Assembly (NCBI GenBank): GCA_963693305.1
Contig: OY855914.1
Span: forward strand, 24,960,972 to 25,024,971
Origin: Meandrina meandrites
Lineage: Eukaryota > Cnidaria > Anthozoa > Scleractinia > Meandrinidae
Reading direction: 5' to 3'
DNA length: 64,000 bases
Shown here: positions 23,400 through 34,869 of the stretch, piece after piece
Layout: each line of letters starts with the position of its first letter
Numbering within the stretch: the stretch's first letter is position 1
Translations under genes and position numbers: made by a program
Notes under the pieces: model-generated
The model's database searches: none
Told to the model about the DNA's origin: nothing
What the model saw: only the letters and a program-made list of their open reading frames with translations

Positions 23400-24240
23400 T
23401 CAAAATACTATGCTCGTGTATAACTGGGAGCTACAACAACGTTAAAGCAATGCTAAGATCCCATAGATTATTTGAAAGCTTAATGCCAGCTAAAACGTTG
23501 CTGAAAAGTATGTTAAGATCGGAAACTCCTAGCAAAAGTTGTAAACAAATGAGGAGGAAGAGGTTTACGGTGCGTAAATTCGAATTAAAAAAAATCTACC
23601 GATTTTTTTTTTGTTATATTTTTAAGTATGAGAAAAAAACAGCATATATGCAAACGGCTTTGTCTACTTTCGTGAATCTATTCTCAATGAAATGCGTCGA
23701 ATTTTGCTTGCCAAGATAGCTACTCCGCGTCTTCCATTTGGAACCCTCGGGTAACAGTAAATTATTCAAACTAGCCGCATTCTCAAGATTATTTAGCACC
23801 TGGAATTGAACATGGCACGCCACATACCAGATTCATTGCTAAATAAAATGCATGAATACAAAGCTCAGCCGCAATTTTATCCGTGGCATGGTTATTTCCA
23901 GGTGCTATATAATCTTGAGAATGCGGCTAGTGTGAATAATTTACTGTAACAAGAGCGTTTTCAAAGCGCTCCAAAATTGAAGACAAGAGGTAGCTATCTT
24001 GGCGAGCCAAAGTCGAATCGGTTTCATCGAGACTAGACACACGAAACTAGATAAAGCCATTTGCACATATGCTGTATTTTTTCATACTTGAAAATAAACG
24101 AAAAAACATCGGTAGATTATTTTAATTCGAAAACAATGAATCCTCTTCTGCTTCATTTGTTTACCACTTTTGCTGGAAGTTTCCGATCTTTCCATACTTT
24201 TCAACAACGTTTTAGCTGCACTGAAAATTATAATACAGGA
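23400..24240. mobile_element. Large imperfect foldback element between copies 6 and 7
   Basis: The left part (AACGTTGCTGAAAAGTATG, GATCGGAAACTCC, ATAATTTACTG-type strings) is mirrored on the right (CATACTTTTCAACAACGTT, GGAAGTTTCCGATC). The symmetry centre is near 23845, giving arms of about 400 bp. The AATCTTGAGAATGCGGCTAG motif near the centre appears in both orientations. No transposase is present. It sits in the convergent gap between the plus and minus gene groups. Confidence 0.75.
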
Positions 24241-24351
24241 TACTAAAAGAAATATTTTGGAGCAGCATTAGTCGGATAAGTGACTTAAATGAAAATAGTT
24301 TCATTATGCAGTATATATGTAATTTTATATGATATGAAAGTCACATGTAAC

Positions 24352-24714
24352 TTACAACAAAGCATCAAGGAAAGGTCGAAATGGCGTATACAATCGTATT
24401 TCGGCAAAAATATGGTTTCTCCTTTTTTTGCTGTCATTCTGTATTCTTTGGTTGCCCATATCGTTGCGCTGTGAAACGTTTCGTAAATTGTCTTGACCAC
24501 TGTGTGATTCCACGTACGACATGTCTAACGAGTCTTTGCGACTGGATTTGTCCGAAAAAATACTACTGCAGACATCCGAATCACTTGAATCATCCTCACT
24601 TTCATGGCTACATTCAAAGAAGTGCTCAAGGAGACCTTGACGTAAATTAGGAATAGAAACTGATGAAAGAAAGCCAATGTTTACTTCACTTGCAGAGGTA
24701 ATTTTGGACGCCAT
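24352..24714 (-). CDS. Orphan acidic Ser-rich open frame, uncertain
   Basis: A 120-codon frame starts at ATG 24714 in good context (AACATGG) and begins MASKITSASEVNIG. It has an acidic serine patch (HESEDDSSDSDVCSS) and ends FRPFLDALL before TAA. CpG-rich sequence lies just upstream (about 24730-24770), followed by an AAGATGGCGAC motif at 24826. No relative is recognised, and no splice-partner exon is clear. It could be a first exon or single-exon remnant of an unrelated gene, or chance. It differs in composition from the cysteine-rich family and may be cargo beside the 23.4-24.2 kb palindrome. Confidence 0.3.
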   Translation of the reverse strand: MASKITSASEVNIGFLSSVSIPNLRQGLLEHFFECSHESEDDSSDSDVCSSIFSDKSSRKDSLDMSYVESHSGQDNLRNVSQRNDMGNQRIQNDSKKRRNHIFAEIRLYTPFRPFLDALL

Positions 24715-25023
24715 GTTGTTTATATTTCTCCGCGCGACGTCCTCGCGAAAATCCTCGCGGTAGTACGCGTGTATGAAACCCAAAATCCTAAAGTCGCTCT
24801 GAGTATGGTAAAATTAGTGGATCCAAGATGGCGACATAATGAGGTCATTGCTGCCGCTTATGAAAACCACTTAGAAATAAGTACTCAAACCGAAGCTTCC
24901 ATTTCCTCTGGTTACCACATCATAACATTGTTCCGCTTCCGTCGCTTATGTTGACCAAACCTCACAGGCCATGTAGACCAGCAAAAACTCTTCCCAACAC
25001 ATGAAATATTACCACACACCCGC

Positions 25024-25224
25024 CTTAAGGTGTCTCAATACTTTTTTTCTGGACCATACCAAACATTTTCAATTGGACGTTTAGCAGACTTTCGGACTTG
25101 GATCGCTGCGAGGGTCCTGTGAGATTTACGCGAGTTATTGAAATTGGAATGAAGTTTGATATAATATATTTTAGAGGAAAATGGTAAGTGTGATCCAGAA
25201 AAAACTGTATTGAGACACCTTAAA
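25024..25224. mobile_element. TTAA-bordered TIR element (piggyBac-like MITE)
   Basis: TTAAGGTGTCTCAATA at 25025 is the inverse of TATTGAGACACCTTAA ending at 25223, and TTTTTCTGGA/TCCAGAAAAA extends the match inward. TTAA borders fit piggyBac-type target duplication. It lies in the 3' flank of copy 7. Confidence 0.75.
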
Positions 25225-25587
25225 AACAAACAAAGCTCTCTCATCTCTAATACATGCAGATATAGGGATAGACATGTTGATAAAAACATTAAACATTTAT
25301 AAACATTTATTTGTAATAAAAATGGATAGCAATTTTCATTAACTTACTCTATTTCTAACTGCTTATATATAACTTCCTCTTCGTGGGTTCAGTTTTTTTC
25401 TGTATTCCACGCTCGTGACAAATGAACTTTTATCTTTATCAATACTTATAAAGAGTTACTCATTGCTTATTTTTGTTCAGTTGTTATTACACGAGGAACT
25501 CAATCTAACCGCCATCTCAGTCGAATTGTCTTTTAATCATTAAACACATCCAAATACATGAAAAAAACTGAGAGTGTTTTTCTTGCT

Positions 25588-28096
25588 TTAAATCTTATAT
25601 ACGAAAAACAGCGATACGAATGACAAAAGAGCCTGCAAAGCACTGACTTTCAGGACAGCGGCTGCATTCTCCTTATTAGGAGGTTTATTCGATGAGTCAT
25701 TATCAACAGTGTTATTAGAAGGAATATCAGTTTTATTAGAAGGGTTATTGAGGGTGTCCGAGTTGAAATTGACTGTGCTAGTTGAGTTGTTTCTCAGGAA
25801 TTTAGTCGAGGGATTATCGAGGTCTTTCACGCCAAAGCAGGTGTCATTTCCGGTCGCCCCAGGGTCCCTGATGTTAGCGCAGTAAGGATTGTAGTCACCA
25901 AAACCCAGGTCCCATGCTTCGTGCACCTCAGGTGGTAAAGTACAGTTCGTCATTATTAGGTTCTTCAAACACTTTGTGGCTTTGGCCTGTTCCCTGTCAA
26001 AACCAAGATAAATTAGATCATTAGCAGACAAAACTAAGGGAGGCGCGGTGGCATAATGGTTAGCGCACTGGACTCCGGATCGAGCGGTCCGGGTTCCTGG
26101 TGGTAACCCTGCGATGGACTAGCATCTCATCCAGGGGGAAGTAGAAATACTCCTAGTCCTCCCTTTATGCTACAGAAACCGAGATAAGCTCCGGCAAGTA
26201 TGCATGGGCTAATTAGCTCCAGGTTTTACCTTGTTAAATAACAACTGTCTTAAAAAGACCCTGACTGGCCGACAAACAGCTGTGTTTAATCTCAGTTCTA
26301 GAGGACAGATAGCTAATAGACTGTTTAGTTATTCTGAAATTTTGTGACATTCAGCTTATAATACAAATGCGACCTTTTAAAAGAAGATAGTAGACATTTC
26401 TGTGTTGCAGAGTGCACTGCATGCACAAAAAAGAAAACATTCGAGCTAAAAAATTTCTGTACACGTTTACTGAACAACTATCTGTACTGAACCCGGCGGG
26501 GATATTTTTTATAGGGGGCTATATGGGGAGGCTTCGCCGCGAAGGGGTACCTTGGAAGGGTGAACAGACTCACCGAACGACCAACTTTGGTTTATTTTAG
26601 TATTTTAAAGGATTATTCAAGTGGAAAATTAAGAATTAAAAGAGATGCAGTATTCCTTCTAGTGAAGATGCAGTATTCCTTCTAGTGAAACGGATGCCAT
26701 TTTTCAATCGAAGCGTTGCTGGTTCTATCAAAAATGGTATATGGATGCCATTTTATATACGAAAGGGGTGCCTTTCCTAAAAAAAAGTGACTAGGTATAT
26801 GAAAAGGTAAGGGCTTCCATACCCTAGGAAACGCACTCTAACGTTTAGTTGGTTACTCATATAAGATGCACAGAACCACAGACATGCAGGCAGACAGACA
26901 GACAGACAGGCAGGTAGACAGACAGACAAACAGACAGGTAGACAGACAGACAGACAGAGAGTTAAAACAAACTGAGAAAAGAGCCAGTAATGATTTTAAA
27001 CCGCATCTCACCTGCACAGAGAAGGATCGGCTTTGTCTGTGGCGAACTTTTCATGAAAGCTTTTCAAACAGGAATTTAAATCAGAACTAAACGAGCTTGA
27101 ACAATGCGAAGACACAGTGTCGGGTACGACAGGTATTCCTACAGGGCCCTCAGAGCACATCGTGTTTTCTTTGAACTTCTCGCGAACCATTCCTTCTAGA
27201 ATACTTTCTGGTAATGTGTCTCCCAAACAAAGCTTGTTTGTCGTTAACACGCATCTAATTGCCTTGTTATACTTGGCTCTGTTATGGAAAAAGCAAAACA
27301 GTCAATACGAAAGAGGGAGGTGCGGTGGCCTAATGGTTAGTGTGCCGGACTCTGGATCGAGCGGTCCGAATTCGAGCCCTGGCCGGGGCACGTGTTCTGG
27401 GGCACGACATTTTACTCTCACGGTGCCTCATTTTTTATCCTCTCAGACAACCTTCTTTGCAGTTCTAGGCCCTCAGGTTAAGACTGATTTGCAACAGCAG
27501 AAACGTAAATGTAATTTTCGCGCTTTTCTTTCTCCCACCCTCCTCCCCCAAGAAATCGAGTTGGAGACTTACCCACAATCCCCTGTAGGATCGCTCTGGA
27601 GTCCCTTGACGAAAACTGTCATACATTTGCGGGCATCGCAGAAATACTCCATAAACGAACAACTGCCAACATCAGGAAGAAATGCTTCACTTCCAGAAAA
27701 AAGTACTGTAATAAAAAAAAAGTTAAAAAAAAAACGTTATACGGTTGAAGGGGCAGTGTCATGAGCTGCGCATACGTCGTTTTCCGATCGAAACTTGAAA
27801 ACTTTCGGTAGAATGTTTTTCAAGATTGTGCATTGCCAAATTCAAGATGGCGTTGAGAAGTGGTGGTGTTGGCCATGTGTGAGGAAAAAGCAACGTTCTG
27901 GTCGAAGTGGATGTTTAGCGATGTAAGTGGCGCCAAGAAGGAGTCGAAGAGATGCCACAAACGCATTTCCCTAGAAAGCAATATTTTTAATTACAATTCT
28001 ACAAGGATGTCAGCAAATATTTCTTCGCGATTTTAAAAATTGACGAGATATAGAGAATAATACATGGGCGCGCGGGGATATGAAATTTATCTTGGA

Positions 28097-28128
<32 letters not shown>

Positions 28129-29949
28129 GCTCACTCGTGAGATATCGAGATTGAACACGACAAGATCAATTTCATATCTCCAAGCTCCCATGTATTATTC
28201 TATTTATTATATAAATTTAGCTCAATTCTTTTATAAGGTGAATATTCCAAAGGTCATATCAGGACACATGTGTTTGATACGATATCAGAACACGTGTTCT
28301 GATACTACATTTCTCAGTTGCCAAAATCCCTATAATGCACTGTAGTTTATATAATAAATGTATTTCTTTAAACCTATTTGCTCTGGTTTGTTGCATTGTT
28401 AGAGCCGCAGAATTTGTCAGCGGCTGCTAACTAAAACAAACACATTTGTCATTTCTTTGCGGGTACCCGCAAACCACCTTCAGGTAAATTGACGAATAAT
28501 TTTCCTCCTAAGACGCTCGAAGATACGTTCTATAAAGTTCTTTAATTTGAGCGCAGCGTTCAAAGTCAGTTCTATTAAATCGACCGGAAGAGTTTACGTG
28601 CGCCAAAGAGGTCCATGCACCAAAAAGAACATAAGATACTTTTAATTGTGACTATCGGATTTTACATGATAGGATAAAAATAGGGCGTAAACAAAAGTTC
28701 CGCTTTTGACTTTTCTGCACCAAACATATCAGCTGTGTGCCTAGCTAGGGGTTGATGTTATTTTTATCATTATTATTTTAGCAGTATAATTAAAGAAACT
28801 TTGAAATGGTTGAATAAAAGAAGTTAATGGAAAGTAGCGTCTCTATTGCTCGCTTAAAATGATGCTTCGTAAACTGTCGACGCCTCGCACAATTTTGTAT
28901 TTGCATTTCACGGACATTTTTGCGAGCAGCCGCTATCTGTTCACGCTAAAAGAAGCGTTTGTCTATAATTTACACAAACAGGAGAACTCAGTAATGAAGC
29001 ATTAAAATTAAGCACAGTATAAGAATCAAAGAACAAGAAAAATGCGAACCTTACGATAGTAAAAAAAGCCGAGATTTTAGAGCTCAGAACAGCGAGGATA
29101 CAACAACGAGATACAGATATTACAAAAATTACAAAGCTAAAATGAATAATACTTAAGGTGGCTGGTAATGGTTTCCAGCACTTTCCAGCTCTTACACTTT
29201 GACTGGATAGTACAATAAATTTTTATCAGTTGATGCTACAATAATGGTATCAAATAAATGCCAAATGATTGCCGAGTACGTTTTGGTTACTTTCTTGACC
29301 TCACTGGTTTCCATAGCAACACTATAACCTGTTAAAAACACCCTTAATTTTAGCTTTAAGTGCTTATAACTCAAAAACGAGCTCGATGACCCCCAATTTT
29401 TATTATTGAACATTGATTAGCATGTTAAGATACAACTTTCTGCAAAGTTAAAAAAATTTCTACGAAGCAGTTTCAGAGCCATCTTAAATTTTTAAAAATT
29501 TAAGGTGGCTCTGAAACCGCTTCGTAGAAATTTTTTTAACTTTACAAAAAGTTGTATCTTTACATGCTAATTATAACTCAACAATAAAAAATAGGGGTCA
29601 CCGAGCTCGTTTTTGAGTTATAAGCACTTAAAGCTAAAAGTAAGGGTGTTTTTAACAGGTTATCCTGTTACTATGGTAACCAGCGACGTCAAGAAAATGA
29701 CCAGAACATATTCACCAATCATTGGGCATTTATTTGATACCATTATTGTAGCATCAACTGATAAAGATTTCTAGTACAGACCCGTCAAAAGTGTAAGAGC
29801 TGAAAAATGCTTGAAAATGCTGGAAACCGATACCAGCCACCTTAAGCTGATTCATTTGTAAAATCATTCTAACCTAGCCTAAATTAACCAAGCAATGTCA
29901 AATTAATTAACTTACCTATAGCAAACGCTACGGTAAAGAAGGAGGCCAT
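25588..29949 (-). CDS. Copy 7: complete four-exon cysteine-rich anchored-protein gene
   Basis: Minus-strand coding exons are 29949-29916 (34 nt, MASFFTVAFAI plus G), 27705-27573, 27278-27012 and 25993-25588, totalling 840 nt and 279 aa with TAA at 25590-25588. The signal peptide spans the first splice to SGSEA. Exon 2 has GSCSFMEYFCDARKC. Exon 3 begins AKYNKAIRC and keeps six Cys. Exon 4 has RDPGATGNDTC, then a long Asn/Ser/Thr stalk with several N-glycosylation sequons (NNST, NKTD, NDSS) and the tail LQALLSFVSLFFVYKI. This is the longest, most mucin-like stalk in the cluster. The exon 2 donor is GG|GTAAGT. Introns contain SINE fragments, a GACA repeat and two palindromes. It is probably surface-anchored; function unknown. 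Confidence 0.86.
26038..26215 (+). mobile_element. tRNA-derived SINE, internally shortened, copy 7 intron 3
   Basis: The head GGAGGCGCGGTGGCATAATG and GCGGTCCGGGTTCCTGG is followed directly by the 3' body (CCCTGCGATGGACTAGCATC, TAAGCTCCGG). The middle part found in the 50324 copy is missing. It is antisense to the host gene. Confidence 0.8.
26883..26962. repeat. GACA/CAGA simple repeat in copy 7 intron 3
   Basis: Units of CAGACAGACAGACAGG run for about 80 bp, ending roughly 50 bp from the exon 3 donor. Confidence 0.85.
27314..27430 (+). mobile_element. tRNA-derived SINE, 5' head, copy 7 intron 2
   Basis: GGGAGGTGCGGTGGCCTAAT and GAGCCCTGGCCGGGGCA are present, then the similarity stops after about 110 bp. 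The 215-codon plus-strand open frame across this point joins SINE, intron and antisense exon 2 and is not a gene. Confidence 0.75.
28057..28200. mobile_element. Hairpin MITE in copy 7 intron 1
   Basis: AATAATACATGGGCGCG and the inverse CCATGTATTATT border inner arms GATATGAAATTTATCTTGGAG and TCAATTTCATATCTCCAAG. The centre is GATATCTCACTCGTTCGCTG and its inverse. Confidence 0.75.
29152..29846. mobile_element. 695-bp foldback element in copy 7 intron 1
   Basis: Two imperfect arms of about 342 bp meet at AAATTTTTAAAAATTT (centre 29493/29494). The outer ends are CTTAAGGTGGCTGGTA and TACCAGCCACCTTAAG. The arms differ by scattered substitutions, so the palindrome is not an assembly mirror. A partial single arm of the same family stands at 37797-37890. 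Confidence 0.85.
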
Positions 29950-30480
29950 CTTAGATGAATTGAGCATTTTCAAGGATGTCCGAAGCAATAACAAGCTTGG
30001 TAACACCTCGGTATGATTTGACACCGGAAAATGCAGAAGCTCGTCGCTCACGAGTACAACACGATTACATACCGAATAATCCCGATCTTCATCCCGAGCA
30101 CAAGCACGAGCTGTAACGTGAGGAACTACCCCCTCCACCAGCCCTTGAGAGGGGATTGAGTCGAGCAACAGATCTCCCCGGTTGAGCTTTTACTGTTTAT
30201 TGTAATACAAGAAAGAATTCTTACATTAATAAATTAAATTCAAGCTGAATTCAAACTGTCCTCGATCTCACCCACCCTCTTCCGTAGCTGAGGGAGGGTG
30301 ACGGAGGCACTTGTGTCCAGGATTGAACGCAGGTGTTGTTTAATAAGTACTTCATGTTTGACTGGGTTATTTAACATTTCCATATTACTTCATATTTGAC
30401 GGAATTAGGTGTGTTTTGGTGAAAGTTTATTAAGGAGGACACTTTGTGATGCCTATCATGAGGAACGTGCATCTCATTAG
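29950..30480 (-). promoter_or_regulatory. Upstream region of copy 7
   Basis: The first exon ATG is at 29949. The preceding 220 bp have no TATA box that I trust. A TIR pair, TCCAGGATTGAACGC (30316-30330) and GCGTTCAATCCTGGA (30480-30494), suggests a 180-bp MITE just upstream that could influence transcription. No regulatory element can be named with certainty. Confidence 0.3.
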
Positions 30481-30808
30481 CGTTCAATCCTGGACATATC
30501 TATGTGCACATGCTCTTAGTGCAAATCACAAAGCAACAGATCTTGGGGAAATGTACGTATCTTTATTTAAGGCACAACTGAAAAACACTATATAATAACA
30601 ATAAACGAGTCAGAAATTTCCCAACAAAAAAAAATTATTTGCCTTTAAATGGGAGACTGTTTCTAGCTTTCAATTTCTATCTTATCATGAAAATGGTTAC
30701 AGTTATGTTTTTTGAACTGTTGATTGTTTTTAATTATTAACTTGGCTGAACAGTACCTAAACCACATTTGCATAAAAAGATAAAAGTCAAACTGTTTCGT
30801 TGTTTTAA

Positions 30809-31883
30809 TTAAATTTTTACAAAGAACAACAGTGATACTAAAGCGAACAGTGAAGCCCAGACTACACTACTTTTGTGGTCAGCGGCTGTGCTAATAATGG
30901 TCGTTTTTCTTCTGGGATCGTTCACGCCATAGCACTGATCATTTCCGGTCGCCCCAGGGTCCCGATTGTTAGGACAGAAAGGATTGTAGTCACTAAAACT
31001 CAGGTCAAACATTTCCTGTATCGCACGGGGAAATTCGCAGTCAGACGCTATCAGCTTGTTCAAGCACTGCTTTGCTTTGGCATTTTCTCTGTTCAAATAA
31101 AAATATGAAAAAGTGTCTTAATAATTGTGATCCACCAGTCGTAATAAGGTTTTACCGAGCTTCAAGATTGCAGTCGGCTGAAAGAGACCAGTAGAGACAA
31201 GTTTTGCACATTCGATGAGCGTGACCGATTACGTCACCTACTTGACTTTGTAATTATAATTGCCAACACATTAGAGCGGTTTTCACTTGAGTGTCGAAAG
31301 TAATTTGCGTTTGCTTTGGTTTTACATTACTACGCTCAGCGATTGGTTTAAAAATCTCGCGCCAGATTCTTAGCCAATCAGAAGTAAAATCAAAACCAGT
31401 CGTGACTCGCTCCAGCTCGTTTTCCCGCACTTTGCGCCGGCTGCATGTATTTGCTTCGAGTTTTGATTGGTTTACTAGATTGTCTGTGTCCTTTGTGATT
31501 GGCCAGACTGATTACTTTGGTTTTGGTTTTACGACATTCAATTGAAAATCGTTCTATTCATTATTTCTTTATTTGTTATTCGCTGCCTCAAAGGGGTTAG
31601 AACGCCAGCACTTTCAAGGCTAATAATACAAGGGACGTAAGTCATCAAACAATGGGGATTCAGGTACCACGTCGAAAAGTTTAGCGGTAATGTTTCGCTA
31701 GATCAACTAAGCCGTCTTAAATGGCCCTAGCCCCAACGAAGTATTTGCGAGGCTCAGTGGGAGGATAAAATTATCTATCCCAAGGGTTAATAGTGTAGTG
31801 TGAGTGACCTTAGACTAACATCGAAAGTTTCTGCTCTGATTACGACAAGTATGATGCTTCATCGGCGCACCAATTGAATACAA

Positions 31884-31956
<73 letters not shown>

Positions 31957-34866
31957 GGATGGTGATCTAATACTTACTTGCAAAGTGAAGGGTCCGACTT
32001 ATTTGCGACGAATTTTTCTTGGAACGTTTTCGCACAGGCGTTTGCTTCACTGCTGAACGAATCGGAACACGGGGACCCGATTAATGGCGGCATTGTAGGC
32101 ACTTGTATTCCACCAGCAGAACACAGTTCGTCCTCCTTGTAGCTCTGGCGAACAATTCCTTCCAGCTGGCTGTGTGACAGCACGTCTTCTTGGCAAATCT
32201 TCAATGTCTTTACAACACAGTTCACCATTTGGTTGTAGTTGGCACTAAGATTCAAAGAGAAAATTATCGATTAACGGCATCTTCGCTGATTCATTCTGTG
32301 CCCTGGGGGGTCACTATTATGGAAGAGACGAGATGCCCATTTGGAAAATTTGAAGTAAACGACATGGAGACCAATCTGGGCGCGACTCAAGCTTTTTGAC
32401 GACCGTACGGCGGAATGGCGGAATGATAGAAAGGCATTAGTTTGCTTGTAAAAAAATTAAGTCTGCATACGAGCCTAGTGGCCCATCATGCCAGGCCGTA
32501 GCTTATCCCGGTTTCAGTAGCATGAAGCGACTAGGAGTATTTCTACTCCCCCCTGGATGGGATACTAGTCCATCGCAGGGTTACCCCCAGCAGTAAATTC
32601 GCCGGTACCCGTTTATAAACCTGGGTGGGGGAGAGAGGCACTATGAGAGTAGAGTGTCTCACCCAAGAACACAACGCAGTGCCCCAGCCAGAGCTTGAAC
32701 CAGAACCTCCCGATCCGGAGTCTAGTGCGCTAACCATTAGGCTACCGCGCTGCTTGTGGTTAGCTTTTAACTTTAGGTTTGGTCAATTCCATACATTTCC
32801 CTAGCCAAAAAATAAAAGCTAACCGCAAGCAAACCGGGTTGATAATAGTGTCATTCAGTCATTCCAACCGAATAGGGTCACAAAGCACTTTTTGACTAAA
32901 ACTAAAAAGGACTAATAGCTATCATTTTTTAGCAAAACCGCCTTGTCACCAATTGAAAGCTCTCATTCAAACGCGGAGTCTACTTACCTACAATTTCCTA
33001 AAGGGTCTTTCTGGTTTCCTTTAACAAAAACTGTTAAACAATTACGGGCACTGCAGAAGTATTCCATAAATGTACAACTACCAACATCGGGTAGCGCTGC
33101 GTCGCTTCCAGAGAGAACCGCTAGAAACAAACAAAACAATACTGTAACGAAACGCTTCCTGGGAAGTATTGCGTGACAAATGACAGGTGCATCCGAAAGT
33201 AACAAAATCTTGAAAGGAGCGACCTCGAATACATATTGGTGGACGTTTTGGAAAGTCAGAAATAACAGATGCCATGGACGTCCCGTTCTGATGTTGTTTC
33301 CCAGATGGTATATCATATTTTAAGTATGGCCTGCAGTTTCCTTTTACTTGCTTTATAATCCATCAAATATTTTTCGCGCGCGCGATTAGTCTAAACACGT
33401 CATGTGATGTAGCCAAAACTTGGGAATACCGTAAAATTCCGGTTATAAGCTCTGGGCCTATACAACTTCGTAAGGGGTTTTGAGTGGGCTAATTAATGGA
33501 GGGGCTTATATCCGGAAGGGTTATAAACAGAATAAAAACGTTCCGAAACGAGCCACGGCAGTGTTGATCGAAATACGTCAGTAAGGCCATCCCGCAGAGG
33601 GGGGCTTATATCCGTGGGGTAGAATGGTCAATAACCGGGGAGGGCTTATAACCGGAATTTTACGGTATCAGATGTTGTTATGAACTAGTCATGGTATATT
33701 GCAATTCCCGATTTTTGATTGGTGTACAGGCCATCGTATATGAGCTCATATACCATGGACCATTAACATAGGTGTAAGCGTCAGCGAAAACAGCCGGGGA
33801 GCTCAAATATAGCAAATCTTTGGGCGTTTTTTAAGAAACCATTTATTCCACTCGTGCTTGTTGGATTTGAGACAGTCATAGCCAACTCGGTGTTACGCGC
33901 CTTGTTAGCTATCTACGATCTCATATCCAACGCGCACTCGTGGAGTAATTGTTAATTATTTTGCAATAAGGAGAAAACACACCGAGCTAAAAAGAAAAAA
34001 ATATTAATGATTGAAATTTCAAAATTTCACCAGAATGGCAATTTTAAGAGGTCATTCTTCACATAAAAAACCGTGCGGACTGAGTCGAAAGTCATTACAA
34101 AATCATTGTTTGATACGAGCATTACGAATAATTTTTGAAATATACTCAGATGGAAAAAATCATGTAAAATATTAAATTATAAACATCTTTTTATGTTTTT
34201 AGCTTACTGTTGGTTGATTATTGTAACTAAGCGTGTTCAAAAACATGGTTATTAATGGATGAATGATGAAGCATCGAGTGGATGCTTAGACCATGCCACA
34301 CAATCAAACGATACAACCTAAATCTTTTTCGAAAAACTGAAGACATACAATGAAGGAAGATTGTGACACAATTTTCATTAATTTTCATGTTTTTTATATC
34401 TTGGTTTTAATTCTGCTTATTTATTTCATTTTTTATTTTTTGCATGAAAAGGAACAAGTATAAATCGACCTTTATGAACTGATATTTTTATTTTACAGCA
34501 AAGCAAAAACAAGCGTATAATCCTCCTTTTCATTTGAACGTGAAGTGCAGATTCATTTACGATACGATGCCTACCTTTAAAAAGAATTGAACATGAAAAT
34601 TGCTGATCACATCCCATCCGAATAGCAACGCAATTTAACACCATTACATAGAAAACAGCGATTTTTTTGGGACGCTGTTAATCGTTTTTGAAAGATTTGT
34701 TGTCAAATCGTCGAACGATTTTGTTCTTGTAGCAGTTCGCCGCACGGACGCCTAGCATGTTTAAAAATTAAGAAGTTACGAATAATCATCTCCCAAAAAT
34801 GCAATCCTGGGCATAAAAATAGAATCTTATCTTACCTACGATTAAAGTGACTTTCAGAATATACAT
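30809..34866 (-). CDS. Copy 8: complete four-exon cysteine-rich anchored-protein gene
   Basis: Minus-strand coding exons are 34866-34836 (MYILKVTLIV plus G), 33120-32988, 32244-31978 and 31088-30809, totalling 711 nt and 236 aa with TAA at 30811-30809. The signal peptide continues as AVLSGSDA before ALPDVGSC. Exon 2 has CTFMEYFCSARNC and exon 3 starts ANYNQMVNC. Exon 4 starts ENAKAKQC and has NNRDPGATGNDQC, then a short NDPRRK stalk and the tail WASLFALVSLLFFVKI. All phases match the other copies. A GAT repeat begins about 20 bp inside intron 3 from its donor. A truncated relative (copy 5) lies at 12938. Function is unknown; secretion and anchoring are inferred from the ends. Confidence 0.87.
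31884..31955. repeat. GAT trinucleotide repeat beside copy 8 exon 3 donor
   Basis: About 24 uninterrupted ATG/GAT triplets end 22 bp before the donor of copy 8 exon 3 (minus strand, donor at 31977-31976). The plus-strand poly-Asp frame through it is not a gene. Confidence 0.92.
32460..32752 (-). mobile_element. tRNA-derived SINE, near full length, copy 8 intron 2
   Basis: Minus-strand reading starts GCGCGGTAGCCTAATGGTTA, passes a B-box-like GGTTCAAGCTC, and ends at CTCGTATGCAGAC. It has the same body as 12280 and 50324 and lies in sense orientation to its host gene. Confidence 0.85.
33427..33667. mobile_element. TIR element in copy 8 intron 1
   Basis: The 24-bp ends TACCGTAAAATTCCGGTTAT (33427) and ATAACCGGAATTTTACGGTA (ending 33667) are perfect inverse repeats. 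Inside, GGGGCTTATATCCG occurs twice and GGGCTTATAACCG once. It is a non-coding MITE with a possible TA border. Confidence 0.85.
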
Positions 34867-34869
34867 CCT

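Noticed and set aside
27117..27764. 215-codon plus-strand open frame
   Set aside because: It runs antisense through exons 3 and 2 of copy 7 and a SINE head; the real genes explain the sequence.
31874..32056. Poly-aspartate open frame
   Set aside because: It is a read-through of the GAT microsatellite into the antisense strand of copy 8 exon 3.
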